Origin: Candidatus Nitrosopelagicus sp.
GTDB lineage: Archaea; Thermoproteota; Nitrososphaeria; Nitrososphaerales; Nitrosopumilaceae
DNA: 64,000 nt
Assembly: GCA_028345095.1 (NCBI GenBank)
Contig: JAOMCQ010000001.1
Location: 62,001-126,000, forward strand
Direction of reading: 5' to 3'
The notes beneath the pieces are model-generated. The model saw nothing but the letters and a program-made list of their open reading frames with translations, did no database searches and was not told where the DNA came from. How positions within the stretch are numbered: position 1 is the stretch's first letter; every line of letters begins with the position of its first letter. Both the position numbers and the translations under genes were made by a program. Of the stretch, positions 1-9,446 are shown piece by piece.

Positions 1-2
1 TT

Positions 3-686
3 CTTGTCTCTGATGTAATTGGAGATGATATTGGGTCTATCTCTTCAGGTATAACTTATTGTGATAAATCTTCTTTTCAAGATGCCCTGAAAATAATTAA
101 AAAATTTTCTCTTGAACGTAAACTTCCGAATTCTGTGATATCTGTTTTAAAATCAGGTTCAGATGGGAAAATTTTAGAGACACCAAAAAAACCTATGATT
201 AAAAATATTGTAATCTTGAATAATTCTATGTGTCTTTTGAAAATGAAATCTAAATCTGATAAATTAGGATACAAGACCAATGTAATTTCAAATATTACTG
301 GTAACCTTAATCAAGTTACAAAACTAATTGCATCCGCCGCAGTTAATTCAAAAAGTAATTGTATAGTCTTTGGTGGAGAACCTACTGTTAATGTGATTGG
401 ACATGGAAAAGGTGGACGTAATCAAGAATTAGTACTACGTTTATATGAAAAATTGAAACATAAGAAATATAATTTTACAATTGCATCAATTGGAACTGAT
501 GGAATTGACGGAAATACAAAATTTGCAGGTTCTTTATTCTCTACTGATTATGAATATGATGGAATACCATATTTAAAAAATAATGACTCGTCATCTTTTT
601 TTAAAAAATTTGGCGGATTAATTAAAACTGGTATTACTCAAAGTAATGTAAATGATATTGGTGTTATTATTAGACATATCCCGTAG
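3..686 (+). CDS. Glycerate 2-kinase (MOFRL family), C-terminal part, 5' truncated by the window edge
   Basis: Frame is open from base 3 (LVSDVIGDDIGSISSG...), with GRNQELVL and SIGTDGIDGNTKFAG motifs typical of type-2 glycerate kinases. Confidence 0.8.
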   Translation, partial: LVSDVIGDDIGSISSGITYCDKSSFQDALKIIKKFSLERKLPNSVISVLKSGSDGKILETPKKPMIKNIVILNNSMCLLKMKSKSDKLGYKTNVISNITGNLNQVTKLIASAAVNSKSNCIVFGGEPTVNVIGHGKGGRNQELVLRLYEKLKHKKYNFTIASIGTDGIDGNTKFAGSLFSTDYEYDGIPYLKNNDSSSFFKKFGGLIKTGITQSNVNDIGVIIRHIP

Positions 687-1110
687 AATCTCTACCTGCA
701 GTATCTTCTTCTGAAAAAAGATGTTTTGTTGCAATATTTTTTTTACATTCTATGAATTGATAATTTATTTTTAGACTTCTGAGATTTGTTAATTGATTAA
801 TAAAATGAATTTTATCATTAATTATTTGATTATCACTCGTATTTCCTTTGCTTAATAGATCATACATTATTTTTGAATCACACATTACATTCACTGTATC
901 ATGATCTTTGATTATGTAAACTCCTAATCCCCAGTAAATTCCTACATGTAATGCTACGAATTTTGACTCTTCTGTGTCTCTTATGTTTAATTTACCTCCT
1001 GAAAGATATGCAGGAGGATGTTCTCTAATTTGGTCTGCAATCTTATCTCCTGTTTTTATGGACCATGAATATTCTTTCACATTTCCATCAAAGAAAATAT
1101 CATGTTTCAT
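670..1110 (-). CDS. RNase HI-like protein (putative)
   Basis: FFDGN ... ESKFVALHVGIYWGL ... VNVMCDSKIMYDLL resembles the D/E/D spacing of the RNase H fold. Confidence 0.5.
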   Translation of the reverse strand: MKHDIFFDGNVKEYSWSIKTGDKIADQIREHPPAYLSGGKLNIRDTEESKFVALHVGIYWGLGVYIIKDHDTVNVMCDSKIMYDLLSKGNTSDNQIINDKIHFINQLTNLRSLKINYQFIECKKNIATKHLFSEEDTAGRDSTGYV

Positions 1111-1171
1111 AAGTCAATCAAAAAGGTGTTTTTTGTCTATTTAATTTGTATTCTGGTCTTAATGATCCATA

Positions 1172-1393
1172 ATGAAATCATTTTTCATGATCAAGTCACA
1201 CAATTTCTTTAGGAAAATGGTTGATGAATTAGTTGAATTTTCGGCACATGATCCTGAATTGGCAGATGGAATAAAATGGCTTGATACACAGGCTCAAAAA
1301 AAAGGAATTACATTCTATGATATGGTTTTTGAAGTACTGTATAGTCACGATATTAATTCTAAAGCACAAAACTGGTTAAAAACAAGAAATTAA
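1172..1393 (+). CDS. Conserved small hypothetical protein
   Basis: 73-aa ORF fitting the gap between neighbours, ending directly at the citrate synthase stop. Confidence 0.55.
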   Translation: MKSFFMIKSHNFFRKMVDELVEFSAHDPELADGIKWLDTQAQKKGITFYDMVFEVLYSHDINSKAQNWLKTRN

Positions 1394-2557
1394 TTATTTT
1401 CGTTTTTGTATTGGAATGTAAGTACATCCTTGTGGTCCTTCATATTTTCCAACGTATGTTGCCTTAGGTCTATACAGCATTGGTTTAGGTGCAGCTTCCG
1501 CAAATTTCTCTTCGATAACATGTGCTGCCCATCCTGATACTCTAGAAATTGCAAAAATTGGAGTATTCAAATCCATTGGAATATTCAACATATAGTATAC
1601 TGATGCACTATAAAGATCAACATTTGGAAAAATATCTCTTTCTTTTCTATTTTTCATTATTTTTGCAGTAGTCTCTTCAACTTTTTTTGTAATATCAAAC
1701 CATGGTAGATTTGTTTTTTCAGATAATTTTTTTGATAATTCTTTTAGAACCATTGAACGAGGATCTACTGTTTTGTAAACGGCATGCCCCATTCCCATAA
1801 CTCTATCCCCATTTTCAATTTTTGACTTTACCCATTTTTCAGCATTTCCTACTTCTTTAATATCTAATAACATTTTCATGACTTCTAAGTTAGCCCCTCC
1901 ATGTAATTCTCCACTTAATGCCCCGACTGCAGCACTCACTGCAGAATACATGTGAGCACGAGTAGATGCAACTTCTCTGGCAGCAAAAGTTGATGCATTG
2001 AATGTATGGTCTGCATGTAAAATTAGACAAACATCAAATACTCTTTCCATCTCTTTATCTGGTTTATCTCCTGTAAGCATGTAAAGAAAATTTGAGGCAT
2101 GATTTAATTCGAGATCTGGTTGAATTGGATCCTTACCATTTCTAACTCTATCCCAACTTGCAATTATGGTTGGTACTTTGGCAATTAGATTGATTGCTCT
2201 TTGTTGACTAATCTCTTTTTCAGAACCTTTTTCATCATAATATCCTGCAAGTGCTGCAACAAATGCTTGTAGTACGTCCATCGGGTGTGCATTTTTTCTC
2301 CAATTTCTCATATTTTTTTGCATTTGTTCTGGAATCATTCTTGCTTCCTTTAGTTTTGATGTAAATTCATCAAATTCTATTTGATTTGGCAAATGATCAT
2401 GTAAAAGTAAAAAACAACATTCTTCAAAATTTGAATTTTTTGTTAAATCTAACACATCGAATCCTCGATAAATTAATTTTCCTTTTTCTCCATCAATTAG
2501 AGAAATTTTTGTATCTGCAATTGGGATATCTCTTAATCCTATGTTTTTAGTTTCCAT
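1394..2557 (-). CDS. gltA: Citrate synthase
   Basis: LHADHTFNASTFAAREVAST, GALSGELHGGAN, VMGMGHAVYKTVDPR motifs. Confidence 0.95.
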   Translation of the reverse strand: METKNIGLRDIPIADTKISLIDGEKGKLIYRGFDVLDLTKNSNFEECCFLLLHDHLPNQIEFDEFTSKLKEARMIPEQMQKNMRNWRKNAHPMDVLQAFVAALAGYYDEKGSEKEISQQRAINLIAKVPTIIASWDRVRNGKDPIQPDLELNHASNFLYMLTGDKPDKEMERVFDVCLILHADHTFNASTFAAREVASTRAHMYSAVSAAVGALSGELHGGANLEVMKMLLDIKEVGNAEKWVKSKIENGDRVMGMGHAVYKTVDPRSMVLKELSKKLSEKTNLPWFDITKKVEETTAKIMKNRKERDIFPNVDLYSASVYYMLNIPMDLNTPIFAISRVSGWAAHVIEEKFAEAAPKPMLYRPKATYVGKYEGPQGCTYIPIQKRK

Positions 2558-2702
2558 ACTTTATCGTTATTTTTTGACTTTTAAATTTTCGATCATTTTT
2601 CTACATATTAGACATAACTTTGCATTTTCAGTCAATTATTTTCGGTGTAGAAATCTAAAGAATCAAAGCTTGGGCATATTACGGTATATTTCATTAATTT
2701 AC

Positions 2703-2888
2703 ATGTCTACTCTGTCTGAGCGTGAAATGAGAAAAAGAATTGATGAAGAAATTCTTAATGCAACTCCTGAATTTTTAGAGAGAATTCAAAAATTTGATCA
2801 AGAAAACCAATTGAATTATTCAACAATCTATGAGATTTATTCAACAATAATTAATACTGAAAAAACGGTCTCTTCAAAACACAAATAA
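2703..2888 (+). CDS. Small hypothetical protein (start trimmed from ORF track)
   Basis: MSTLSEREMRKRIDEEILNATPEFLERIQKFDQ..., acidic helical 61 aa; the upstream extension looks like intergenic sequence. Confidence 0.6.
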   Translation: MSTLSEREMRKRIDEEILNATPEFLERIQKFDQENQLNYSTIYEIYSTIINTEKTVSSKHK

Positions 2889-2894
2889 TCATAT

Positions 2895-3896
2895 TTAATT
2901 TAAAACAATATCTCCAACAAAAATTCGCATTAATTCTTTGTTTGTCTTTAGTTTCAATGCACCTTCATTATCTATCCCTTTGGAAATTCCAGAAATTCTT
3001 CCATTTGATGTGTTAATTGTAATTTTTTTACCAATACCTTCTGCTCTTTTTGTCCACTCTTTAACAATTTTTGATTTTTCTCCTTTGTTTAATTGAGATA
3101 AAATTTTTTCAAATTGTACTAGAAATTCTTTAAGTAGAAATTTTGGAGGTGTTTTATCTCTTTTCTTTCGAAGTGAATCTATACCATAAAAATTAGGGGT
3201 GTTTGATATTTTTTTCTCAACTTTTTTTGTATCAATATCAAAATTAATCCCAATTCCTAAAATCATGTACTCAATCATTGCTGCTTGAAATGATGCGTCA
3301 ACTAACATTCCTGCAACCTTTTTTCCATTCATTGTAATGTCATTTGGCCATTTTACTGTCGTTTTTATTCCTAAACTCCTCTCTATCGATTTTGATAAAG
3401 CAACTGCAGCTGCAATTGGAACTAACGTTGAACTTGAAACATCAAATTTTGGATGAATAATTAATGAACACCATATTCCACCTTTTGGTGAAGTCCATTT
3501 TCTATCAAGTCGCCCTCTTCCGGATGTCTGTTTTTGAGCAATAATGATTGTCCCATTTTCTTTTTTGTCTGATGCAATTTTTTGTGCAAAATTCTGTGTA
3601 GAATCGATTTCTTCAAAATAGTATACTCGTTTTCCAATTATTTTTGTTTTTAGATTTTGTGTAATTTCCCATGGAAGCAATTTTTCTGTATTGCTTATCA
3701 ATCGATAACCTAATTTTTGTTTTGATTCAATTTTATATCCTAATTTCTGAATTTTTTTAATATGTTTCCAAACTGCTACTCTACTTATCTTTAAAACATC
3801 ACTTAGATCTTGACCTGACAAATATTCGGAATCATGTGTTTGAAAAAAAGCTAGTACCTTTACCAATCCTATATTATCAAATGATGTGTATGACAT
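2895..3896 (-). CDS. birA: Biotin--[acetyl-CoA carboxylase] ligase / biotin operon repressor (BirA)
   Basis: N-terminal HTH plus TSGRGRLDRKWTSPKGGIWCSLI and VKWPNDITMNGKKVAGML. Confidence 0.93.
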   Translation of the reverse strand: MSYTSFDNIGLVKVLAFFQTHDSEYLSGQDLSDVLKISRVAVWKHIKKIQKLGYKIESKQKLGYRLISNTEKLLPWEITQNLKTKIIGKRVYYFEEIDSTQNFAQKIASDKKENGTIIIAQKQTSGRGRLDRKWTSPKGGIWCSLIIHPKFDVSSSTLVPIAAAVALSKSIERSLGIKTTVKWPNDITMNGKKVAGMLVDASFQAAMIEYMILGIGINFDIDTKKVEKKISNTPNFYGIDSLRKKRDKTPPKFLLKEFLVQFEKILSQLNKGEKSKIVKEWTKRAEGIGKKITINTSNGRISGISKGIDNEGALKLKTNKELMRIFVGDIVLN

Positions 3897-4411
3897 TAGA
3901 AGCCTATATCGATATCGAACCCACCATCATCTCCTGTGTCGGATCCTTCCATATCGTTTGCCCCGTCATCCATTCCACCCATATCTTCTGTTGGAATAAA
4001 ACTTCCCATACTTGTACCAATCATACTGAACATCATACTGAACATCATCATATCAATAATTCCAAACATCATCATTGAGGGTAAAACTGATTTCTCTTCT
4101 TTTAGCTTTTGTTCCAATTCTTGTTTATTACCTGACTTGTAGCTATTTTCTAATTGATTCCATTTTTCTTGTAAGATTCTCAGTTGATGTTCAAATTCTT
4201 TGTAGCCGTCTTCTGTTGGATTAATTTCAATTTTTGTACCTAGCCATCCTTTTTTTTCATCTATTTTGATTAATCCTGAATTTTCTAATTTTTGTAAAAT
4301 TGATTCTAAATTTTTTGGCTCAATATTTGACTCTTGACAAATTTTATCAAATTTAGATGCTCCTCGACTAATTATTCCTAGAACTACGGTTTCTTTATTT
4401 TCTTCATCCAT
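3896..4411 (-). CDS. Winged-helix-like protein with Met/Gly/Asp-rich C-terminus
   Basis: N-terminal HTH pattern; C-terminus GGMDDGANDMEGSDTGDDGGFDIDIGF; adjacent to birA. Confidence 0.6.
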   Translation of the reverse strand: MDEENKETVVLGIISRGASKFDKICQESNIEPKNLESILQKLENSGLIKIDEKKGWLGTKIEINPTEDGYKEFEHQLRILQEKWNQLENSYKSGNKQELEQKLKEEKSVLPSMMMFGIIDMMMFSMMFSMIGTSMGSFIPTEDMGGMDDGANDMEGSDTGDDGGFDIDIGF

Positions 4412-4491
4412 GATACGTTATCTTATATTTTCTTTTAAAATATTGCCTAAAAATGTAGTTGAATTTTATATTATGAAGACATAGGACGTTT

Positions 4492-5214
4492 GTGAGTGAA
4501 ACTAAGGTAATCCCAATATTTCCATTAGATTTAGTCTTATTCCCTAATCAAGATCTTCCTTTGAGAATTTTTGAACCTCGATATAAACAGATGATTGATG
4601 ATTGTATGCTCGGCGAGAAGGAATTTGGAGTTTGTCTTGGTCATAATAGTGCAACTTTGTCTAATTGGCAGGCGCCATATAATATTGGAACTCTTGCAAA
4701 AATAGTTGATTGTAAAGATGTAGATTCAACCAGCGGTCATCTTTTTGTAAACGTTAGAGGCCGTAGGAAATTTAGAATTATTCGTTTAATTTCACCATCT
4801 CTCAAAAAAACTGACGATTATGATCCTTTTACTGTAGAAGGCGCAAAAACAATTGAACAATTGCATCATAGTGATGGAGTTGAAAAGAAAATGTATATTC
4901 GGGCTGAAATTGAAATGATTTCTGAAATTGATGAATCCATTTCTCTTAATGATTGGGAAAACTTGGTAGATTTGTGGAAAATTAAAATCAAAAAAACTAA
5001 CGGTAATACTGATTTAACATCCCATCAATTGGATCATGTTTTAGAACAATACTATCTAAAAACTGAAACTCCCACCATGGAGTATATTCACTCATTATGT
5101 GCACTAGCCTCTCAAACACCACTAGATCTACAGCCAATTCTAGAATGCACCAATTTGGAGCAATTACTCAAAAGAACTACCCAACTATTGGAATCTGATA
5201 TAACTCAAGAGTAA
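4492..5214 (+). CDS. Lon N-terminal (substrate-binding) domain protein
   Basis: IPIFPLDLVLFPNQDLPLRIFEPRYKQMIDDCMLGEKEFGVCL; no ATPase domain; GTG start. Confidence 0.88.
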   Translation: MSETKVIPIFPLDLVLFPNQDLPLRIFEPRYKQMIDDCMLGEKEFGVCLGHNSATLSNWQAPYNIGTLAKIVDCKDVDSTSGHLFVNVRGRRKFRIIRLISPSLKKTDDYDPFTVEGAKTIEQLHHSDGVEKKMYIRAEIEMISEIDESISLNDWENLVDLWKIKIKKTNGNTDLTSHQLDHVLEQYYLKTETPTMEYIHSLCALASQTPLDLQPILECTNLEQLLKRTTQLLESDITQE

Positions 5215-5273
5215 ATTCAAAGATAAAGTTCATAAACGATGAAAAACTATGAGCTAAAATTCGGAAACATAAC

Positions 5274-6986
5274 ATGGAAAAATTTGGAACTTTAGAATTT
5301 GTATTGGATCGATATTCTGGAACATGGTGTTGGAAGATTTCTGGAACCCGTGCTGTAAATATGGTATCTAAATTAATCCCGCGCGGATGGTATGGAGATA
5401 AGCCTGATGAAGTAATTGTAACGGACAATGATGAAAACATAAAAAAATTAAAAATGATTGAAGATCGTTATTCATTTGAGATTTTATCAAATTCTGTTTG
5501 GAAACGAAAAATTGCACCTCTAACCATTAAAAAAGTAAGAGTACCAAAAATTGAAAAATTACAACAGGCTATGCCTAGTAAACAATTCAAAGGTACACTT
5601 TTAGATTTTCAAAGGGAAGGACTTGATTTCCTAATCAAATCCAGTGGTAATGCACTTCTCGCTGATGAGATGGGACTTGGTAAAACGGTTCAAACACTTG
5701 CATATATTTCAAAAGAAAAAAATTCATTTCCTGCATTGATTGTTGCACCTCTCGTTACTTTGACAAATTGGCAAAGGGAAATTGAAAAATTCTTAAAGAA
5801 AAAAGGAAAAAATGGTAAAATTGTTGATAATGAAACTCCATCTAGCATAATGATTCGAAATGGAAAACTTGCTGATATTGGGAAGTATGATTTTTACATT
5901 ATTAATTATGAACTTCTACACAAACGACTTCCTGATTTACTAAAACTTGGAATTCGCTCTGTTGTATGTGATGAAGTACAACATCTTAGGTCTAAAACAA
6001 CCCAAAAATATTCTGCAGTGAAAGAATTAGCTGCACTTGAAGGTCTTAACTATCGAGTAGGTTTGTCTGGTACTCCAATTTACAATCGCGGTTCTGAAAT
6101 CTGGCCTATTGTTGACATATTGAAGCCCGGTCTTCTTGGTAGTTTTAAAGAATTTTGTGAGTACTTTTGTTATGTAAATGAAAAAGGAAAAGCAATTGTA
6201 CTTGAAAATAAACGTGATACATTACGAAACCAATTAACAAAACATGTGATGTTAAGACGAAAGAAATCTGATGTTCTAAAAGATCTTAAAGATAAAGTTC
6301 GTTATTCTGAGATGATTCCTGCTGATGAAAAATTCTATAAATCGGAATTAAGTAAAATATGGAAAAAACTTGAGGAGGAACAGAAATATGCAGAATCTGC
6401 ATTTGATAAATCTGCATCATATCATCGTGCAATAGAAAGTGAAAGACAAGCTGCAGGTCTTGCAAAATTAAAGAATGTTACAGACTTTGTAACAAATATT
6501 ATGGAAATAGAAGAAAGTGTTGTTGTATTTTGTCATCATAAAGCAATTCATAATCTACTTCATCATAGTTTGGCTACATACAACCCTGCATCAATTATTG
6601 GTGGTCAAACTGATACCGTTAGACAGCGTGAAATAGATCGATTTCAAAAAGGTCAAACCAAATTAATGATTGCAGGATTAAGAGCTGGAAATGTTGGAAT
6701 TAATCTCACAAATGCAAAATATGTCATATTTGCAGAATTAGATTGGAGTCCTGCAATCCATCGTCAAGCTGAAGATAGATTACACAGAATAGGTCAAAAA
6801 AATACTGTCTTTGCATATTATCTTGTAGGAAAGGGAACGCTTGATGAACATGTGGCAGAAATTCTTGTTGATAAGAGCTATGAGATTGATACTATCCTGG
6901 ACAAACAAGGTGAGTCATTTGAAAATAAAGAAAAAGCAAAGATGATTCTCGCCCAAATTCACGATAAGCTTGGAGCAAAATTATAA
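5274..6986 (+). CDS. SNF2-family helicase
   Basis: LLADEMGLGKTVQTLAYI, CDEVQHL, GLSGTPIYN, DWSPAIHRQAEDRLHRIGQ. Confidence 0.95.
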   Translation: MEKFGTLEFVLDRYSGTWCWKISGTRAVNMVSKLIPRGWYGDKPDEVIVTDNDENIKKLKMIEDRYSFEILSNSVWKRKIAPLTIKKVRVPKIEKLQQAMPSKQFKGTLLDFQREGLDFLIKSSGNALLADEMGLGKTVQTLAYISKEKNSFPALIVAPLVTLTNWQREIEKFLKKKGKNGKIVDNETPSSIMIRNGKLADIGKYDFYIINYELLHKRLPDLLKLGIRSVVCDEVQHLRSKTTQKYSAVKELAALEGLNYRVGLSGTPIYNRGSEIWPIVDILKPGLLGSFKEFCEYFCYVNEKGKAIVLENKRDTLRNQLTKHVMLRRKKSDVLKDLKDKVRYSEMIPADEKFYKSELSKIWKKLEEEQKYAESAFDKSASYHRAIESERQAAGLAKLKNVTDFVTNIMEIEESVVVFCHHKAIHNLLHHSLATYNPASIIGGQTDTVRQREIDRFQKGQTKLMIAGLRAGNVGINLTNAKYVIFAELDWSPAIHRQAEDRLHRIGQKNTVFAYYLVGKGTLDEHVAEILVDKSYEIDTILDKQGESFENKEKAKMILAQIHDKLGAKL

Positions 6987-7023
6987 CATCAATATTTTTT
7001 AGTCTAAAATTTTTAGAAGGAAT

Positions 7024-7278
7024 ATGGATTTTATGTTAGAAGAAGAAATGATTGATCTTTTAACATTTTGTATACAAAATCCTTCTTCTGATGAAATAGA
7101 ATCAAAAAAATTTCGACTCAAACAAGTTGGAAAAGAAATTTTTGATGATGGGGGAGTTGATGCAATGGAGAATTTCTTTTTTGTAGTTGAGAATAGAATT
7201 GAAGGTGAAATTGAGAAATCTCCAAAACCTTTCCGTTCATTATGGAATGGACTCTCAGATGAATGGAATTATCCCTAG
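7024..7278 (+). CDS. Small hypothetical protein
   Basis: 84-aa acidic ORF downstream of the helicase. Confidence 0.55.
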   Translation: MDFMLEEEMIDLLTFCIQNPSSDEIESKKFRLKQVGKEIFDDGGVDAMENFFFVVENRIEGEIEKSPKPFRSLWNGLSDEWNYP

Positions 7279-7312
7279 GAAAATTTCCTAAAAAAGATTA
7301 TTTGATGTTCAG

Positions 7313-7456
7313 TTATGCTTTACCAATTCTGAACATCGAAATGCCACATGTTGGGCATGTACCTTTTGTTGCTGGTTTACCATTTTTCATGGTTACAGCT
7401 TGGGTACTATTCATTTCTCTTTTGTCTCTGCATTTTACGCAGTAACCTATTACCAT
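7313..7456 (-). CDS. Zinc-ribbon microprotein (DUF5679-like), not in ORF track
   Basis: Hand translation of the minus strand: MVIGYCVKCRDKREMNSTQAVTMKNGKPATKGTCPTCGISMFRIGKA*, 47 aa with two CxxC knuckles. Confidence 0.85.
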   Translation of the reverse strand: MVIGYCVKCRDKREMNSTQAVTMKNGKPATKGTCPTCGISMFRIGKA

Positions 7457-7588
7457 ACAATTTCAACTGATTTCTATTATTAGCAAAAACCTGTTAATTT
7501 TTTTCAACTCTTTTGGTTATTTTCTGACGTAAATTTTAGGAACAAATTCAATAGTTTACATTATATCTAATTCTTTGATAAATCTCTT

Positions 7589-8422
7589 ATGAAAAACGTC
7601 TACTTTGTATTTTTGTTTCTGATTTTAATTTTTCCTGTCACAAATACATTTGCTGATGAATTGACTCTCAACATCGATAAGACAATTTATGAAAAATCTG
7701 ATTTCATTTCTGTATGGGGATCTACTGAACTGAATTCTGTTTTTATCTCTGTAAAAGATCCTGATGGAAATAATGTTTGGAATGAGAGCCTAAATCCGGA
7801 TGAAAAAAATAAATTTTCTACTTTAATCATTGCAGGAATTGGTGGTTGGCAGAAAAGTGGGAATTATTTACTGGTGGCAGAATCTGGCGATTCAATTTTA
7901 TCTGTAAAATTTTTCTATGATTCTGGAGCACAGGTTAATCCTCCTTCTGCTATATCTGATTATTATATTACTCCTCAAGATCTTTATACAACATTTGCTA
8001 TTGCAATAATTATAGTTGCAGGAATTTTTATTTATCTTGCAAGGCACATAATATTACGAAAGAAAACAAGCTACGATGATGTTATACTAGATTCTAAAAA
8101 AGATCGTGACTATGAAAAATATCACTCTGAATGGTCTGAGGAAGAAATTTTTGGGTCTCGAAAATCTCCTACTGAAGCAAAAGAATTTCGTGAAATGTAC
8201 AATGATAATTCATTACCGAATTATTATCTTGTGTTGGGATTGACAAACGATTCATCCGCATTAGAAATTAAAAATCAATATCGAAAACTTGCAAAACAAT
8301 ACCATCCTGATAGAAATAAGGGTTCTTCAGAAGAAAAAATGGCTGAAATTAATAAGGCATATGAAATTTTATCTGATAAAAAACTCAAAACAGAATATGA
8401 TAAATTTTGTAAATTATTGTGA
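7589..8422 (+). CDS. Transmembrane protein with extracellular Ig-like module and C-terminal DnaJ domain
   Basis: Signal peptide, TM (FAIAIIIVAGIFIYLARHII), then YYLVLGLTNDSSALEIKNQYRKLAKQYHPDRNKG...AYEILSDKKLKTEYD (HPD motif). Confidence 0.85.
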   Translation: MKNVYFVFLFLILIFPVTNTFADELTLNIDKTIYEKSDFISVWGSTELNSVFISVKDPDGNNVWNESLNPDEKNKFSTLIIAGIGGWQKSGNYLLVAESGDSILSVKFFYDSGAQVNPPSAISDYYITPQDLYTTFAIAIIIVAGIFIYLARHIILRKKTSYDDVILDSKKDRDYEKYHSEWSEEEIFGSRKSPTEAKEFREMYNDNSLPNYYLVLGLTNDSSALEIKNQYRKLAKQYHPDRNKGSSEEKMAEINKAYEILSDKKLKTEYDKFCKLL

Positions 8423-8803
8423 TTCTATGTTTACATCTTTTAGTGTTAAATAGAGAACAATTTTTGATGCATTTTGCATACTGTTTGTAAGATTTGTTTT
8501 GAGCAAGATTTTCTCTCCATTTTCAATATTTGCTTCCAAAATTATATCAAGAAAATCCTTATTTGGTCCAAGCATTGCTTTTGAGAGATACTTTGATACA
8601 TTTGTATTCAAAATAGTTGCTTGTACCTTTAATTCCTTTAATTCTGCAAAATATACTCCTCCTCTTGTAGTTGGTTCCGTTATTGGGTTATCTGTTTGAA
8701 AAATCTCTATTTTATTTATTGTAAATGAGTTATTTTCAATTAAAATTTTAAAATCTAAACTATTTTTTTGTACTATTTTTTGCAGTTCTTTCATATTCAT
8801 CAA
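8414..8803 (-). CDS. Hypothetical protein
   Basis: 129-aa ORF, convergent with the J-domain gene. Confidence 0.6.
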   Translation of the reverse strand: MMNMKELQKIVQKNSLDFKILIENNSFTINKIEIFQTDNPITEPTTRGGVYFAELKELKVQATILNTNVSKYLSKAMLGPNKDFLDIILEANIENGEKILLKTNLTNSMQNASKIVLYLTLKDVNIESQ

Positions 8804-8852
8804 CTATTTTCAATAAATTAAAAAATATATGTCAATACAATTGTAATTATAT

Positions 8853-9146
8853 ATGGCAGAATCTATATCGAAAGACCAACTTAAACAAGAACAAGACCAA
8901 TTTGTCATTATTGATGTTAGGGAGTCAGATGAGATTACAAATGGCGTAATTAATAACTCTCAAAACATGCCTCTAGGACTAGTTATACGAAATGCAAAAA
9001 AAGGTCAAATTGAAGACCTCAAAGAAAAGAAAATTTGTGTATATTGTGCATCTGGTTATCGTGGAAACATTGCAGCTGATGAATTAGTTAAGGCTGGATT
9101 TTCTGCAGTTAATCTTGAAGGCGGTTACATGGCATGGAATCAATAA
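8853..9146 (+). CDS. Rhodanese-domain protein
   Basis: VIIDVRESDEITNGVI...ICVYCASGYRGNIAADELVKAGFSAVNLEGGYMAW; CASGYR active-site loop. Confidence 0.92.
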   Translation: MAESISKDQLKQEQDQFVIIDVRESDEITNGVINNSQNMPLGLVIRNAKKGQIEDLKEKKICVYCASGYRGNIAADELVKAGFSAVNLEGGYMAWNQ

Positions 9147-9389
9147 TTGAGTTCTAACACAATTAGAAAGGCAGAGAAACTTGTTCAAAATGGTGGAGTT
9201 GTAAAAATTGAAGATGATCTTTTTCAAGTAAAATCTTCAAGCGATCCCTCCAAATCATATTTTGTAACTTCTGACTCATGCGAATGTCCTGGATTCAAAA
9301 ATTTCTATAAATTCCATCATGGAAAAGGTTTGAAAGCAAATTGTTCTCATTTAGAGGCAATTCGTATATTTCTAAAAGAAAATAAATAA
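9147..9389 (+). CDS. SWIM zinc-finger-like small protein
   Basis: SCECPGFKNFYKFHHGKGLKANCSHLEAIRIFL matches CxC...CxH; TTG start directly after the rhodanese gene. Confidence 0.75.
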   Translation: MSSNTIRKAEKLVQNGGVVKIEDDLFQVKSSSDPSKSYFVTSDSCECPGFKNFYKFHHGKGLKANCSHLEAIRIFLKENK

Positions 9390-9446
9390 AAAATACTGTT
9401 TCAATGAATCAGATTGTTTATAAACACCTATTCGATACTTCTACCA

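Noticed and set aside
3836-4142. Plus-strand His/Ile-rich ORFs (HTEHHTEHHHINNSKHHH; IIPNIIIEGKTD)
   Set aside because: Antisense to the Met/Asp-rich tail of the 3896-4411 gene; the His-rich composition is an artefact of reverse-complemented Met/Ile/Asp codons.
7263-7445. Plus-strand 60-aa ORF
   Set aside because: Antisense to the convincing zinc-ribbon microprotein at 7313-7456.
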